Assembly (NCBI RefSeq): GCF_004295795.1
Contig: NZ_SEBR01000006.1
Span: 148,659 to 212,658, forward strand
Source: Flavobacterium sp.
Lineage (GTDB): Bacteria > Bacteroidota > Bacteroidia > Flavobacteriales > Flavobacteriaceae
Direction: 5' to 3'
Length of the DNA stretch: 64,000 nucleotides
Part shown: in pieces, positions 33,064-42,820 of the stretch
Layout of the letters: each line of letters starts with the position of its first letter
How positions within the stretch are numbered: position 1 is the first letter of the stretch
Made by a program: the position numbers and the translations under genes
The notes under the pieces: model-generated
Database searches by the model: none
What the model was told of the DNA's origin: nothing
The model's input: the letters and a program-made list of their open reading frames with translations, nothing else

Positions 33064-33789
33064 CTACTCAATCGAATTCCCGCGAACAAACTCCTGAAAC
33101 CGTTCCTTGTATTGATCGGCAACGGTGATCCGCTGGTTTGCGATGATGACCTGGCTCCGTTCAATCGATTCGATCTTGTCGAGATTCACGATAAACGACC
33201 GATGGATTCTCATGAACCGCGATTCGGGAAGTTCTGCCTCGAGCGATTTGAGGTTCATGCGCGTCAATACCGATCGCTTGTTGTCGCTCAAAGCCACTTT
33301 GATGTAATCGCGAACGCCCTCAAAGTACAGGATTTCTTCGAATTTGATCTTGACCTGCTTGTAATCGGCTTTCACGAACAGGAAATCGGTTTCAGGTTTT
33401 GCCGCAGACTGGCTTCTGACCAAAGCGAACCATTCCTTGGCGCGCAAGGCCGAGTTATAGAATTCGTCGAAACTGAAAGGCTTCAAAAGATAATCGAGCG
33501 CATCGGCCTTGAAACCTTCGATCGCATATTCGTTGAAAGCGGTGGTGAAGATCACGCGCGTGTTTTTTGACAAGGTTTTCGACAATTCCACTCCCGTCAA
33601 TTCGGGCATCTGGATATCGAGAAAAATCAGGTCGATGTTCTCGTCTTCGAGGATTTCCAAAGCTTCGAACGCATTTGAGCAAGCCGCGCGCAATTCGAGG
33701 AAAGGCGTCTTTTTGGCATAACTTTCAATGAGGCGCAACGCCATCGGTTCGTCGTCGACTACGAGACATTTGATCTTTCTTTCGCTCAT
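33064..33789 (-). CDS. LytTR response regulator of the efflux operon
   Basis: Response regulator of 241 residues with receiver domain (CLVVDDEP, phospho-acceptor Asp in IFLDIQMPELTGVEL, Lys in YLLKPFSFDEF) and C-terminal LytTR domain (FLFVKADYKQVKIKFEEILY, FMRIHRSFIVNLDKIE). It is the last gene of the TolC-MacA-MacB-kinase unit and overlaps the kinase gene by four bases. The natural guess is that it controls this efflux operon. Confidence 0.92.
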   Translation of the reverse strand: MSERKIKCLVVDDEPMALRLIESYAKKTPFLELRAACSNAFEALEILEDENIDLIFLDIQMPELTGVELSKTLSKNTRVIFTTAFNEYAIEGFKADALDYLLKPFSFDEFYNSALRAKEWFALVRSQSAAKPETDFLFVKADYKQVKIKFEEILYFEGVRDYIKVALSDNKRSVLTRMNLKSLEAELPESRFMRIHRSFIVNLDKIESIERSQVIIANQRITVADQYKERFQEFVRGNSIE

Positions 33790-34826
33790 GGTTTCAGATC
33801 GATTACGAGTTTGGTTCGGAATACTTCGGCGTCGTTACCGAACGCAAAACTGTGTTTGTTTGGATAAAGCAGTTCGAGTCGCTTTCGCAGATTCTGCAAT
33901 CCGATGCCTGATCCGCTGCGGTCGTTCTCGCGTTTCCGGAAGTTTCCGTTGGCGCTTTCGAAGATGACTTTTCCGTCCGATACGGACAACCTGAAATCGA
34001 GTTCGGAATTCCCGGTGGCCGAAACGCCGTGCTTGAAAGCGTTTTCTATGAGCGAGATAAACAGCAAAGGCGCGACTCTGACCTCATCGACCACATGCGG
34101 AAAATCGGCTTTGACCACCGTTTTGCTCGAAGTTCTCAAATCCATCAAAGCGATATATTGCTTCATGAAATCGACCTCTTTCCTGAGCGGGACGAACTCC
34201 GAATTCGTGTCGTACAACAAATAGCGCATCAAAACGCCCAAACTGTGGATCGTTTCTTTGGCCTGTTCGGGCGAAATGTCCACCAACGAATAGATGTTGT
34301 TGAGCGAGTTGAAGAAAAAATGCGGCTGAAGCTGATATTTCAAGTGTTGCAATTCGGTTGCCAGACGCGCATTTTCGGATTCTTTCCTTTCGGATTCAGA
34401 TCTGATCCAACGGTCGAAAATCCGCAATCCGATGGCGAACAAAACCGGAACCAGGAACGAAATCCCGTCCAGATAGATGAAAAAGCGCAAAGGCGGCGGA
34501 TTGCCTCCGGGTTTGGGTCCGCCCGGATGGCCACTCATCAAATCCCGCATTTCGAACTTTAGCCAGATGAAAAGCGCGATCAACGCCAGATTCAGCAAAA
34601 CGAACACGAACACTTTCCTGCGCACCAGAAACCGGTCGACCAAAATCGCGTAATTCGTGTAGAAAATCAACGCGTAAAAGGCCAGCGGCGCCCACAAATG
34701 CTCGAACGTCCTTTCGGTTTCGAACCCTTGCCCGGACAACAAAACGTAAGGCAAACTGAACAGCAAAGCCCAAATCGAGACGTGCAGCAAAGGCACGAAA
34801 AACTTATGTCGCAAAATCTTATTCAT
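33786..34826 (-). CDS. LytS-type sensor histidine kinase of the efflux operon
   Basis: Membrane histidine kinase of 346 residues, four N-terminal helices, then LKYQLQPHFFFNSLNNIYSL (phospho-acceptor His) and the ATPase parts APLLFISLIENAFKHGV and GSGIGLQNLRKRLELLY. A Gly/Pro-rich loop (MSGHPGGPKPGGNPPPLRF) lies between helices 3 and 4 on the outside. Its start at 34826 (MNKILRHKFF) overlaps the permease stop. A TTG four codons earlier is less likely. Confidence 0.9.
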   Translation of the reverse strand: MNKILRHKFFVPLLHVSIWALLFSLPYVLLSGQGFETERTFEHLWAPLAFYALIFYTNYAILVDRFLVRRKVFVFVLLNLALIALFIWLKFEMRDLMSGHPGGPKPGGNPPPLRFFIYLDGISFLVPVLFAIGLRIFDRWIRSESERKESENARLATELQHLKYQLQPHFFFNSLNNIYSLVDISPEQAKETIHSLGVLMRYLLYDTNSEFVPLRKEVDFMKQYIALMDLRTSSKTVVKADFPHVVDEVRVAPLLFISLIENAFKHGVSATGNSELDFRLSVSDGKVIFESANGNFRKRENDRSGSGIGLQNLRKRLELLYPNKHSFAFGNDAEVFRTKLVIDLKP

Positions 34827-36036
34827 AACGCAAAGCAACTATCGGGTCAAGTGCGGCGGCTTTTCTGGCAGGATACCATCCGAAGAAAATTCCGGTGACG
34901 GCGCAAACCGCGAACGAGACGACTATCGAGAAAATCGTGACGGAAACCGGCCACGAGAGCGCACTCGAAACCACGACCGTGAGACCCAATCCCAAAACTA
35001 CACCAATTATTCCACCTGTGATGCTGATGATTACGGCTTCGGCCAAAAATTGCAGCATGATGTCGTTCCCGCGCCCGCCGACGGCCATTCGCAACCCGAT
35101 TTCTCGCGTCCTTTCCTTGACCGAGACATACATGATGTTCATGATCCCGATTCCGCCTATGAAAAGCGAGATTCCGGCGATCGCCACGAGCAAGACCGTG
35201 AGCATTTCGCTTGTGGAACTGAACGTCGAGATGAGTTCCTGTTGCGAAAAAACGTTGAAATTGTCCTGGTCCGCGCCTTCGAGTTTGTGATTTTTTCGCA
35301 GGATTTTTGTGATTTCGGTCACGGCTTTTTCGGCGACGGCCTCGCTTTTGGCCGAAGTCACGATCGATTGCAGATAAGTCACGGCCAGAATCCTTTTTTG
35401 GACCGCGGTGTAAGGTGCGAGAATCACGTCGTCCTGATCCTGTCCGAAAGTGTTTTCGCCTTTTTCGGATAAAACGCCTATGACCTTGAACGGAATGCTG
35501 TTGAAACGGATGGTTTTCCCTATCGGATTTTCACTCCCGAAAAGATTCTCGACCACGGTTTGCCCGATGACCGCGACTTTGGCCGAGGTTTTCACGTCTT
35601 GTTCGGAGAACATCGCCCCGTCCTTGACCTCGAGTACGCGCACTTTGAGATAGTCGGGCGCGACGCCGTAAATCGTGGTTGGCCAGTTCTTGGATCCGTT
35701 TATGGATTGTCCGCTCGAATTGACCAAAGGCGAAGTGTGTGCTATGAAAGTGCCTTGTTTTTCGATTTCGGACAGGTCGTTCAGCGTAAGCGATTGCATC
35801 GTGCCCGGATCTTGCCGCACGCCGCCCATCATGCCGGCGCCGGGACGGATCGTGATCATGTTCGAGCCCATGGCCGAAATCTGGCTTTTGATGCTTTCCT
35901 TCGATCCTTCTCCAATGGCAAGCATCGCAATGACCGAAGCCACGCCGATAATCACGCCAAGCATCGTCAGAAACGCCCGCGTTTTATTGAGCTTTAGCGC
36001 TTTGAAGGCTATTTTTATGAGGTTGTTAAGATTCAT
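34819..36036 (-). CDS. MacB-type ABC transporter permease
   Basis: Inner-membrane permease of 405 residues in the MacB/FtsX group. The first helix and periplasmic MacB core domain start at FKALKLNKTRAFLTMLGVII and run through GVRQDPGTMQSLTLND; the FtsX domain has three helices near LLVAIAGISLFIGGIGIMNI, FLAEAVIISITGGIIGVVL and FAVCAVTGIFFGWYPARKA. It is split from its ATPase, as usual in Bacteroidota. The stop overlaps the kinase start. Confidence 0.9.
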   Translation of the reverse strand: MNLNNLIKIAFKALKLNKTRAFLTMLGVIIGVASVIAMLAIGEGSKESIKSQISAMGSNMITIRPGAGMMGGVRQDPGTMQSLTLNDLSEIEKQGTFIAHTSPLVNSSGQSINGSKNWPTTIYGVAPDYLKVRVLEVKDGAMFSEQDVKTSAKVAVIGQTVVENLFGSENPIGKTIRFNSIPFKVIGVLSEKGENTFGQDQDDVILAPYTAVQKRILAVTYLQSIVTSAKSEAVAEKAVTEITKILRKNHKLEGADQDNFNVFSQQELISTFSSTSEMLTVLLVAIAGISLFIGGIGIMNIMYVSVKERTREIGLRMAVGGRGNDIMLQFLAEAVIISITGGIIGVVLGLGLTVVVSSALSWPVSVTIFSIVVSFAVCAVTGIFFGWYPARKAAALDPIVALRYE

Positions 36037-36082
36037 TTTTTTGGATAATAGATGATAGAAGATAGATAATAGACGTTGTTCC

Positions 36083-36823
36083 TCACTCGACCTCGACGAT
36101 CAAATTCTTCAATGCGGAAGCTGCGTCGGCCGGTTTTTCGACAATCGAATCTTTGGTGATGATTCCGTCTTTGAGTACGATCGTTCTTGAACTGAAAGTT
36201 GCGATGTCAGGTTCATGGGTTACGAACGCTATCGTTTTTCCTTCCGAATTGAGTTTCTGGAACAACGCCATGATCTCATAGGACGTTTTCGTGTCGAGGT
36301 TTCCCGTGGCTTCATCGGCTAAAATCAAAACCGGATCGTTGACCAGCGATCTCGCGATGGCGACTCTTTGCTGCTGGCCGCCGGAGAGCTGGCTCGGAGT
36401 GTGGTACAAACGCTCCGAGAGCCCAACCAGTTCCAGCGCATGCACCGCGCGCTCGCGTCTTTCCTTAGCCGGGATAGCGCTGTTGTAGAGCAACGGAAGT
36501 TCCACATTTTCTATCGATGTGGTGCGCGGCAACAAGTTGTACGACTGGAAAATAAAGCCGATTTTTTGATTCCTGACCTTGGCCAGGTCGTTCTTGTCCA
36601 GGTCTTTCACGGGAATCCCATCGATCTCGTAACTTCCCGAGGAAGGCGTATCGAGACAACCCAGAATATTGAGCAAGGTCGATTTTCCCGATCCGCTTGA
36701 TCCCATGATTGTCACGAATTCTTTTTCGTAGATCGAGAACGAAATGCCTTTGATCGCTTTGACGACTTCTTCTCCCATGGTGAATTGGCGCGTCAGCTCT
36801 TTGATTTTTATGATGGGTTTCAT
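36083..36823 (-). CDS. MacB-type ABC transporter ATP-binding protein
   Basis: ATPase subunit of 246 residues. Walker [17 protein letters not shown]-loop [11 protein letters not shown], signature [14 protein letters not shown], Walker [14 protein letters not shown] and switch His in FVTHEP are all present. The LolD/MacB group insert is of normal length. It powers the adjacent permease and, with the MacA-like and TolC-like proteins, should form a tripartite exporter. Confidence 0.92.
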   Translation of the reverse strand: MKPIIKIKELTRQFTMGEEVVKAIKGISFSIYEKEFVTIMGSSGSGKSTLLNILGCLDTPSSGSYEIDGIPVKDLDKNDLAKVRNQKIGFIFQSYNLLPRTTSIENVELPLLYNSAIPAKERRERAVHALELVGLSERLYHTPSQLSGGQQQRVAIARSLVNDPVLILADEATGNLDTKTSYEIMALFQKLNSEGKTIAFVTHEPDIATFSSRTIVLKDGIITKDSIVEKPADAASALKNLIVEVE

Positions 36824-36863
36824 TTTTTTAAGTTTTGGGATTTCTTGAATCGAACCGTCCGAA

Positions 36864-38084
36864 TCACTTCCTTCCAGGCGGTTTCGGCATAAAAGGACTG
36901 GAAGCCGATTCGCCTTGCGTGGGTTTTGCGGAATCCGAATCGGATTGCGCCAAAGCCGTCACGACCTTTTGGCCGGGATTAAGTCCATCGACGATTTCGT
37001 AATTGATGCCGTCGTTCACTCCCACCGTCACCGCAACCGGATGGATTCCGTCAGTGTCGCTTACCCAGACCGTTTTCTGGTCGGCTTCGTCCGGCAATTG
37101 TGGTTTGTCCAGCGCATCGCCCAGATAATTGGCCGCGTTCTCGGAATTGTATTTTGTCAACAAAGTCTTGTCTGGCGTGAAATTGAGCGCCTTGGCCTCG
37201 ACAGTGAGTACGTCCTTGACTTCCATCGTGTAGATCGAGACGGTCGCGGTCAAGCCCGGTTTGAGCTTTTCGTCCGGATTGTCGGCTTTGATGATGACCG
37301 TGTAAGTCACCACATTCGATGTTACCGTCGCATTCAGGCGCACCTGGCTCACTTTTCCGGAGAACGTCTGGCCTGGGAACGCATCTACCGTAAAGTCCAC
37401 GCGCTGTCCGGTTTTGACGTTTCCGATATCGGCTTCATCCACATCGGCCTCGACCTGCATCTGCTTCAAATCCTGGGCGATCGTGAACAATGTCGGAGTC
37501 GAATAACTCGCCGCGACGGTCTGTCCTTCATCGACATCTTTGGAGAGCACGACCCCATCGATTGGCGAGTAGATATTGGCATAACCGAGGTTTGTCTGCG
37601 CTTTTTTGAGATCGGACATTTTTTGTGCCGACGTGCCTTTTGCCGTTTTGAGGTTGTATTCGGCTTGCTGATAATCAGACTGCGAGATCACGCCCGAACC
37701 GTAAAGCGACTTTTGCCGATTGAACACAGTCTGCAGATACTGCTGTTCGTTCAACGCAACCTGATAAGCCGATTGCGCCTGTGAGAACGCCTCACTCAGG
37801 TTTTCCTTGTCGAGTTCCGCGATGAGTTGTCCGGCTTTTACCGTCGAATTGTAGTCGACGTAGATCTTCTCGACCACGCCCGAAACCTGCGTTCCCACCT
37901 CGACCTGTTTGACGGCTTCGATCGTTCCGGTAGCCGTGATCACCGTACTCACGTTTCCGGTTTTGGCTTCGGTGAATTCGACCTTGAGCGGCTGTTCTTT
38001 TTTGCCGAAAGCCAGGAATGCGGCCACGGCGACCAATACGACCGAAACGGCCGTTATCATGATGATCTGCTTCTTGTTTTTCAT
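36864..38084 (-). CDS. MacA-like periplasmic adaptor (HlyD family)
   Basis: Membrane-fusion protein of 406 residues with an N-terminal anchor helix (IIMITAVSVVLVAVAAFLAF). Then come the lipoyl halves (VGTQVSGVVEKIYVDYNSTV and YANIYSPIDGVVLSKDVDEG) around a coiled coil (EAFSQAQSAYQVALNEQQYL), a beta-barrel domain and a low-complexity C-terminal tail ending in SSPFMPKPPGRK. It joins MacB to a TolC-type channel, and the channel gene lies ten bases upstream. Confidence 0.9.
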   Translation of the reverse strand: MKNKKQIIMITAVSVVLVAVAAFLAFGKKEQPLKVEFTEAKTGNVSTVITATGTIEAVKQVEVGTQVSGVVEKIYVDYNSTVKAGQLIAELDKENLSEAFSQAQSAYQVALNEQQYLQTVFNRQKSLYGSGVISQSDYQQAEYNLKTAKGTSAQKMSDLKKAQTNLGYANIYSPIDGVVLSKDVDEGQTVAASYSTPTLFTIAQDLKQMQVEADVDEADIGNVKTGQRVDFTVDAFPGQTFSGKVSQVRLNATVTSNVVTYTVIIKADNPDEKLKPGLTATVSIYTMEVKDVLTVEAKALNFTPDKTLLTKYNSENAANYLGDALDKPQLPDEADQKTVWVSDTDGIHPVAVTVGVNDGINYEIVDGLNPGQKVVTALAQSDSDSAKPTQGESASSPFMPKPPGRK

Positions 38085-38094
38085 GTCGTTGTGT

Positions 38095-39417
38095 TTAGAT
38101 GGCGATTTGGTTTCCTTGGTAAAACTGCAGCAATTGGTAGTACAAAGCCATGGAATATTTCGCTTGCAGGAATTGCTGTTGCGCGCTTAGATACGTGTTT
38201 TTGCTAACGATGAGATCCGGCGAACTCAAAGCGCCCGCATCAGACTTTTTCTGCGCCATTTCATAAGCAAGCTGTGACGAGGATTTCAGCGCCGTCGCGG
38301 CTTCCAGCTGACCTTGTGCGGATTGCGCATTTTGCCACGCGCTCTCGATCTTGAGATACAGTTGCTTGATTTCCGAAACCGATGCGATTTTGGCCTTTTC
38401 AATGTCGATCTTGGCATTCTGGACGGCAGCTTTGTTGGAATAGTTCGAAAAAATCGGGATGCTCAGGTTCAAACCGACAGTTTGATAGAAGTTGCCATCG
38501 AATTGCGTGACGAAATCGAGATTTTGCGTGCTCGTGTAACCCGAATAAAGTCCGGCGTTGAGCGAAAGTGTCGGCAAATAACCTGACTTGGCTTTCTTGA
38601 GCAACACATTCGAGATGTCGATCTGCGTCTTGGCACTTGCGATTTCGGGCATGTTGGCAACCGCAGTTTCATAGATCGATTTCAGGTCTGGCGCGATCAA
38701 TTGGGCTTCGGGCAAATCTGGCGTGGCGATGTCGAATTCAGAAAGCGGATCGAGTTCCAGCAATTGCTTCAACGAAATCAGCTGTTGGCGGTAATTGTTC
38801 TGCGCCGTGATCAAAGTCACCTGATCGTTGCTGAACTGCGTCTGCAAATCGGCTACATCCAACTTGGCGATCGATCCCGCCTTGAATTTGGTTTCGGCCT
38901 GCGAAATCTGTTCTTTGGAAGAATTCACCGTATTCTGGGCAACGGCAATCGCCTCTTTGTAGTAAAGCGCTTGCAGATAAGCTTCGGTCACACTCAGCAA
39001 AATGTTGTTTTTGGCTTCCGATACGAAAAGCTCGTTCTGCGTGACCAAAAGCTCGTTCTGTCTGATCGTGTTGTTCAGGTAATTGCCCCTGAACAAAGTC
39101 ACTTGCGTACCGACGCCGGCGTTTGTCGAGTGGATCAGCTGACTCACGTAATTGCTCGTAATCGGGTCGATGCTCGTTCCGTTGGTGGCATTTTGGGAAA
39201 CCGATGCGGAAAGACTCGGATACCTCGCATATTCGGACTGCCTGAGGTTCACATCTGCACTCTTCTTGGTAAGTGCGGCTTCCTTTATGGTAATGTTGTT
39301 CTCGAGCGCATATTGGATGCAATCGGCCAGCGACCAGTTTTTCGGAGTTTCCTTTTGTTGCGAAAAACCCAAAAAGGCCGTGAGAAAGAGCAGTAAAATA
39401 GTGGTTGTCGCTTTCAT
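38095..39417 (-). CDS. TolC-like outer-membrane efflux channel
   Basis: Outer-membrane efflux protein of 440 residues, first gene of the operon. Signal peptide MKATTTILLLFLTAFLGFSQ, then two OEP repeats: NITIKEAALTKKSADVNLRQ, with long helices (NTVNSSKEQISQAETKFKAG), and IASAKTQIDISNVLLKKAKS in the second half. The length and layout fit the family. A drug, peptide or toxin exported by this set cannot be named. Confidence 0.9.
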   Translation of the reverse strand: MKATTTILLLFLTAFLGFSQQKETPKNWSLADCIQYALENNITIKEAALTKKSADVNLRQSEYARYPSLSASVSQNATNGTSIDPITSNYVSQLIHSTNAGVGTQVTLFRGNYLNNTIRQNELLVTQNELFVSEAKNNILLSVTEAYLQALYYKEAIAVAQNTVNSSKEQISQAETKFKAGSIAKLDVADLQTQFSNDQVTLITAQNNYRQQLISLKQLLELDPLSEFDIATPDLPEAQLIAPDLKSIYETAVANMPEIASAKTQIDISNVLLKKAKSGYLPTLSLNAGLYSGYTSTQNLDFVTQFDGNFYQTVGLNLSIPIFSNYSNKAAVQNAKIDIEKAKIASVSEIKQLYLKIESAWQNAQSAQGQLEAATALKSSSQLAYEMAQKKSDAGALSSPDLIVSKNTYLSAQQQFLQAKYSMALYYQLLQFYQGNQIAI

Positions 39418-39535
39418 GATGCTGAATTTTACACCAAAGGAAAAGCGATATCCTTTACTGGGAAAAAGATGTCGATGTTTGATTGGATTTCAGATGCGAA
39501 CCGAGCGATTTCGGAGGCGGACATTTCGTCAAAAA

Positions 39536-39566
39536 CAAAAAAAGCCATCCGTTTGGACAGCTTTTG
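39536..39566 (-). terminator. Likely terminator downstream of DUF2459
   Basis: Imperfect hairpin AAAAGCCATCC / GGACAGCTTTT, with an oligo-T tail on the minus strand. It lies about 165 bases after the DUF2459 stop; the rest of 39418-39729 holds nothing I can name. Confidence 0.45.
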
Positions 39567-39729
39567 CTTGGAATTCATCGCTTCAGAACAGTTTTTTGAT
39601 TTGGCCCCAATCCGTCCTTGAGAACTTTTTTAACGATCGCGATCTGGAAAGTAGTCGCTGCTGTTTCCGGTCAGACCAAACCGATTCGATCGACAGCTCT
39701 TACCGTTACATGTCACGAGTACGAAGCTA

Positions 39730-40413
39730 TTATCGGTAGTGACAAAAAATCCCGGTATCGGTAAGCGACCAGGCAGCGGCCTTTTGTCCGCCAGATTTTA
39801 GGCAATTGTTCGCCCAGGCATTGCAAGTGTAAAACAGGTTGTACTTGCCGTGCGCCTCGAAAAACAGGTCGTGATCCGCATAAGACGCATCCGGGATTTT
39901 GACCGACTGGCCATTTTCGATCACGAAAGACGATTCCGCGAAAGCGACCATTTTCTCGTACTCAGCCTTGCTGACCATTATTTTCACGCAGTGGTCGGAT
40001 TCTTTCAGGTCGCGGTAAAAAGTCGCGTGCATCAAGCCCGTTCCCATCCAAAACGCGGCTTTGAACGCTGTGCTGGCTTTGAGGTCGCTCCATTCGGGCG
40101 TGTTCAGGTAGAAATCATGGTCGCCCCAACCAAGCGCGACATATTGGAAAGTCGTGTCCTTTGACAAGGTTTCGGTAGGATGCGTAAGTGCCGACCAATC
40201 TTTGTACGGGCTTTTTATCGGGAATACGACATCTGTGTGCACGCCGTTCGATTTGATGTAGATCGTCACGTCCTGAGCCGGATCTTCGTCTTTGGAATTG
40301 ACGGTTATCCGCGAAAGCGTAAACATAGCAAGTGCGTAAACAAAGACAAAAATGACTAGAAACAACAGTGTTTTTTTGACGATGCGCCAGATTTTTTTGG
40401 TCGTGTTTTTCAT
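39730..40413 (-). CDS. TIGR02117/DUF2459 family protein
   Basis: Membrane-anchored protein of 227 residues: one N-terminal helix (TLLFLVIFVFVYALAMFTL) and an external domain. Motifs SNGVHTDVVFPI, YVALGWGDHDFYLNTPEW and FYTCNAWANNCLK are those of the DUF2459 family (TIGR02117), some of which sit beside urease or PHA genes; no reaction is proven. It overlaps the FMN reductase gene before it by four bases. Cys and His in the motifs hint at a peptidase-like or transferase site, inferred only. Confidence 0.85.
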   Translation of the reverse strand: MKNTTKKIWRIVKKTLLFLVIFVFVYALAMFTLSRITVNSKDEDPAQDVTIYIKSNGVHTDVVFPIKSPYKDWSALTHPTETLSKDTTFQYVALGWGDHDFYLNTPEWSDLKASTAFKAAFWMGTGLMHATFYRDLKESDHCVKIMVSKAEYEKMVAFAESSFVIENGQSVKIPDASYADHDLFFEAHGKYNLFYTCNAWANNCLKSGGQKAAAWSLTDTGIFCHYR

Positions 40414-40946
40414 TGAAAAAGGTTTTGGATCGATTTTACCTTTTGCGCCAATTCCAAATCGAGTGCCACGTTTTTGATTTTGTGCGATTCGGTGTCAAAA
40501 TTTTCGTAGAACAACGGCAGCGAAAAGGTTTCCTTGATGTCCAAACCGAATCTCGAGAGATTTCCCGTGGCGAGTTCAAGCACGCTCTTTCCGCCTCTTT
40601 GTCCCGGGGAAGCCGCCATGAGCAACGTCGGTTTTTGGGCGAAAACGTCCTTTCGGATGCGCGATGCCCAGTCGAAAGTGTTCTTGAACGCCGACGAATA
40701 TGTTCCGTTGTTTTCGGGCAGCGAGATCACTAGCAGATCGGATGCGTCAATCTTGTCAAGAAAATCCTGTGCTTTCGGATGCTTTCCTGTCTCGTGTTCC
40801 AGATCGACTCCAAAAAGCGGCATCTCGAAGTCGCGCATGCTGTAAATTTCGGTTTGGCTTTCGCCGAAAAGTCCCGCGGCATAAGTGACGAGCTGTTTGT
40901 TTATCGAAGTGGAGGAATTCGATCCCGAGAAGGCGAAGATTTTCAT
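40410..40946 (-). CDS. NADPH-dependent FMN reductase family protein
   Basis: Flavodoxin-fold quinone or azo reductase of 178 residues. The FMN phosphate loop AFSGSNSSTSINKQL opens the protein, SLPENNGTYSSAFKNTFDWA lies in the middle and MAASPGQRGGKSVLELATGNL follows. These fit the FMN-reductase group used for quinone or nitro-compound detoxification. A weak -7 element TAACTTCG is at 40968-40975. First gene of a two-gene operon with DUF2459. Confidence 0.88.
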   Translation of the reverse strand: MKIFAFSGSNSSTSINKQLVTYAAGLFGESQTEIYSMRDFEMPLFGVDLEHETGKHPKAQDFLDKIDASDLLVISLPENNGTYSSAFKNTFDWASRIRKDVFAQKPTLLMAASPGQRGGKSVLELATGNLSRFGLDIKETFSLPLFYENFDTESHKIKNVALDLELAQKVKSIQNLFQ

Positions 40947-41194
40947 GGTTGTTTTAGTTTTGTCGGCCGAAGTTACGCAATGGAATCGGTCGGGAAAACA
41001 TCTTTGTGGGGAATGTCCGATCGTGGCGCTCTCATTGGTATTTTTCGGAAAAACATCAAATTTCGGTAACTTTCAAAAAACCAAACCACCATGATCTACA
41101 CGAATAAGGCAATTCGCGCATCCCGGCAACCTACTTCTTAAACGAACTTGCTTATGCAAAATTTTCCACGAAGAATTTAGGGTTTTGCAACAAG

Positions 41195-41475
41195 CCAAGT
41201 GTCTTAATGCTCTTAATGTCCTAAATGGTTCAAAATTTTTGCATTTCCATATCGCAAAAATCAAATCGAAACCCGATGCCGACCTTAACGCTAAATGGTT
41301 TAATGCGTTTTACGGATTTATTTCAACCGCGAATTCGCGAATTTTATTTCAAGCCGAATGGAATTCGCGAATTCGCGGTTAAATTTTTCTTAGCCACGGA
41401 TTTAAACGGATAACACATATTTCCGCGGCGTTTCCAGATCGCAAAAATCAAATCGAAACCCGATGCCGACCCTAA
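41195..41475. repeat. R3 fragment and a 33-bp direct repeat in the 40947-41586 gap
   Basis: This gap has no believable gene. It contains a CTTAATGCTCTTAATGTCC array (from 41203), GCGAATTCGCGAAT palindromic stretches (41328-41380), and a direct repeat CGCAAAAATCAAATCGAAACCCG-type of about 33 bases at 41253 and 41440. Confidence 0.65.
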
Positions 41476-41586
41476 CTTTTGGCGCAAGCAAGCACGAACT
41501 TTTCGCCTCACGATCGATTCGGAAAAAACCGGAAACAAAAAAGCCCGCCAAAAGACGAGCTAATCCCTATAAGTTGATTCCTGAAA

Positions 41587-42681
41587 TTAAACGTTGAATC
41601 GGAAATGCATTACATCGCCATCTTTCACGATATATTCTTTTCCTTCTACGCGCAATTTGCCGGCTTCCTTCACTTTCGATTCCGATCCGAATTGGACGTA
41701 GTCGTTATAAGCGATGACTTCTGCACGGATAAAACCTTTTTCAAAGTCAGTGTGGATCACGCTCGCAGCTTTTGGAGCCGTGTCTCCGACGTTGATCGTC
41801 CAGGCGCGCACTTCTTTGACTCCGGCGGTAAAATACGTCTGTTGGTTCAGAAGTTTGTAAGCGGCACGGATCAAAACCGATGCGCCTGGTTCGGCCAAAC
41901 CTACATCTTCCAGGAACATTTTGCGCTCTTCGTAAGTTTCGAGTTCGGTGATATCGGCTTCGGTTCCAACGGCGAGCACGATGACTTCGGCCTGTTCTTC
42001 CTTGACCATTTCGCGAACTTTGTCCACGTATTGGTTTCCTGAAACGGCCGAACCTTCGTCCACATTACAAACGTAAAGTACGGGCTTTGTCGTGATCAGT
42101 TGGAAATCTTCCATCAAGACAGATTCTTCCTCGTTTGCCGGAACGACAGTACGGGCTGATTTCGCCTGAAGCAAAGCCTCGCGGATCCTGTTCAGAAGTC
42201 CTTGCTCGGTTTGGGCTTCCTTGTTTCCGGTTTTGGCGGCGCGGTTCACTTTCTCAAGTCTTTTCTCGACCGTTTCCAAATCTTTCAGCTGAAGTTCTAT
42301 ATCAATGGTTTCCTTATCGCGGATGGGATTCACGTTTCCGTCGACGTGCACGATGTTGTCATTGTCGAAACATCTCAAAACGTGAATGATGGCGTTGCAC
42401 TCGCGAATGTTTCCAAGGAATTGGTTTCCGAGGCCTTCACCTTTACTGGCGCCTTTGACCAATCCGGCAATGTCTACGATGTCTACCGTTGCAGGAACGA
42501 CTTTTTCGGGATTGACCAATTCCTCCAATTTCTCCAAACGCGGATCGGGAACATTCACGACGCCAATATTGGGTTCGATCGTGCAGAACGGAAAGTTAGC
42601 ACTTTGCGCCTTGGCGTTCGAGAGACAATTGAAAAGGGTTGATTTTCCTACATTCGGCAATCCGACGATTCCTGCTTTCAT
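41587..42681 (-). CDS. ychF: Redox-regulated ATPase YchF
   Basis: OBG-family P-loop ATPase of 364 residues, cytoplasmic and ribosome-associated. Seen: G1 GLPNVGKSTLFN, switch DIAGLVKGASKGEGLGNQFL, the modified G4 motif NVDEGS that turns specificity from GTP to ATP, and the C-terminal TGS domain (YFTAGVKEVRAWTI, GFIRAEVIAYNDYV). The start at 42681 is normal for the family. A perfect -7 element lies 24 bases upstream. Confidence 0.95.
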   Translation of the reverse strand: MKAGIVGLPNVGKSTLFNCLSNAKAQSANFPFCTIEPNIGVVNVPDPRLEKLEELVNPEKVVPATVDIVDIAGLVKGASKGEGLGNQFLGNIRECNAIIHVLRCFDNDNIVHVDGNVNPIRDKETIDIELQLKDLETVEKRLEKVNRAAKTGNKEAQTEQGLLNRIREALLQAKSARTVVPANEEESVLMEDFQLITTKPVLYVCNVDEGSAVSGNQYVDKVREMVKEEQAEVIVLAVGTEADITELETYEERKMFLEDVGLAEPGASVLIRAAYKLLNQQTYFTAGVKEVRAWTINVGDTAPKAASVIHTDFEKGFIRAEVIAYNDYVQFGSESKVKEAGKLRVEGKEYIVKDGDVMHFRFNV

Positions 42682-42705
42682 GGTTTTTTTATTTCAAAAA
42701 GTGCG

Positions 42706-42713
42706 CAAATATA
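42706..42713 (-). promoter_or_regulatory. -7 promoter element of ychF
   Basis: Minus-strand TATATTTG, a perfect TAnnTTTG match, 24 bases before the ATG at 42681. No clear -33 at a usual distance. Confidence 0.55.
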
Positions 42714-42788
42714 AGCATATAATCGGGGCAAATCACAATTATATAAAACGCCCCTTTAATTGTATAAGGGCGCGCGAAGCATCGGGGC

Positions 42789-42796
42789 TATCTTTG
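42789..42796 (+). promoter_or_regulatory. -7 promoter element of the 42821 gene
   Basis: Plus-strand TATCTTTG, a perfect TAnnTTTG match, 24 bases before the ATG at 42821. No good -33. Confidence 0.55.
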
Positions 42797-42820
42797 TAAA
42801 AGTAAACAACATAAAACATC

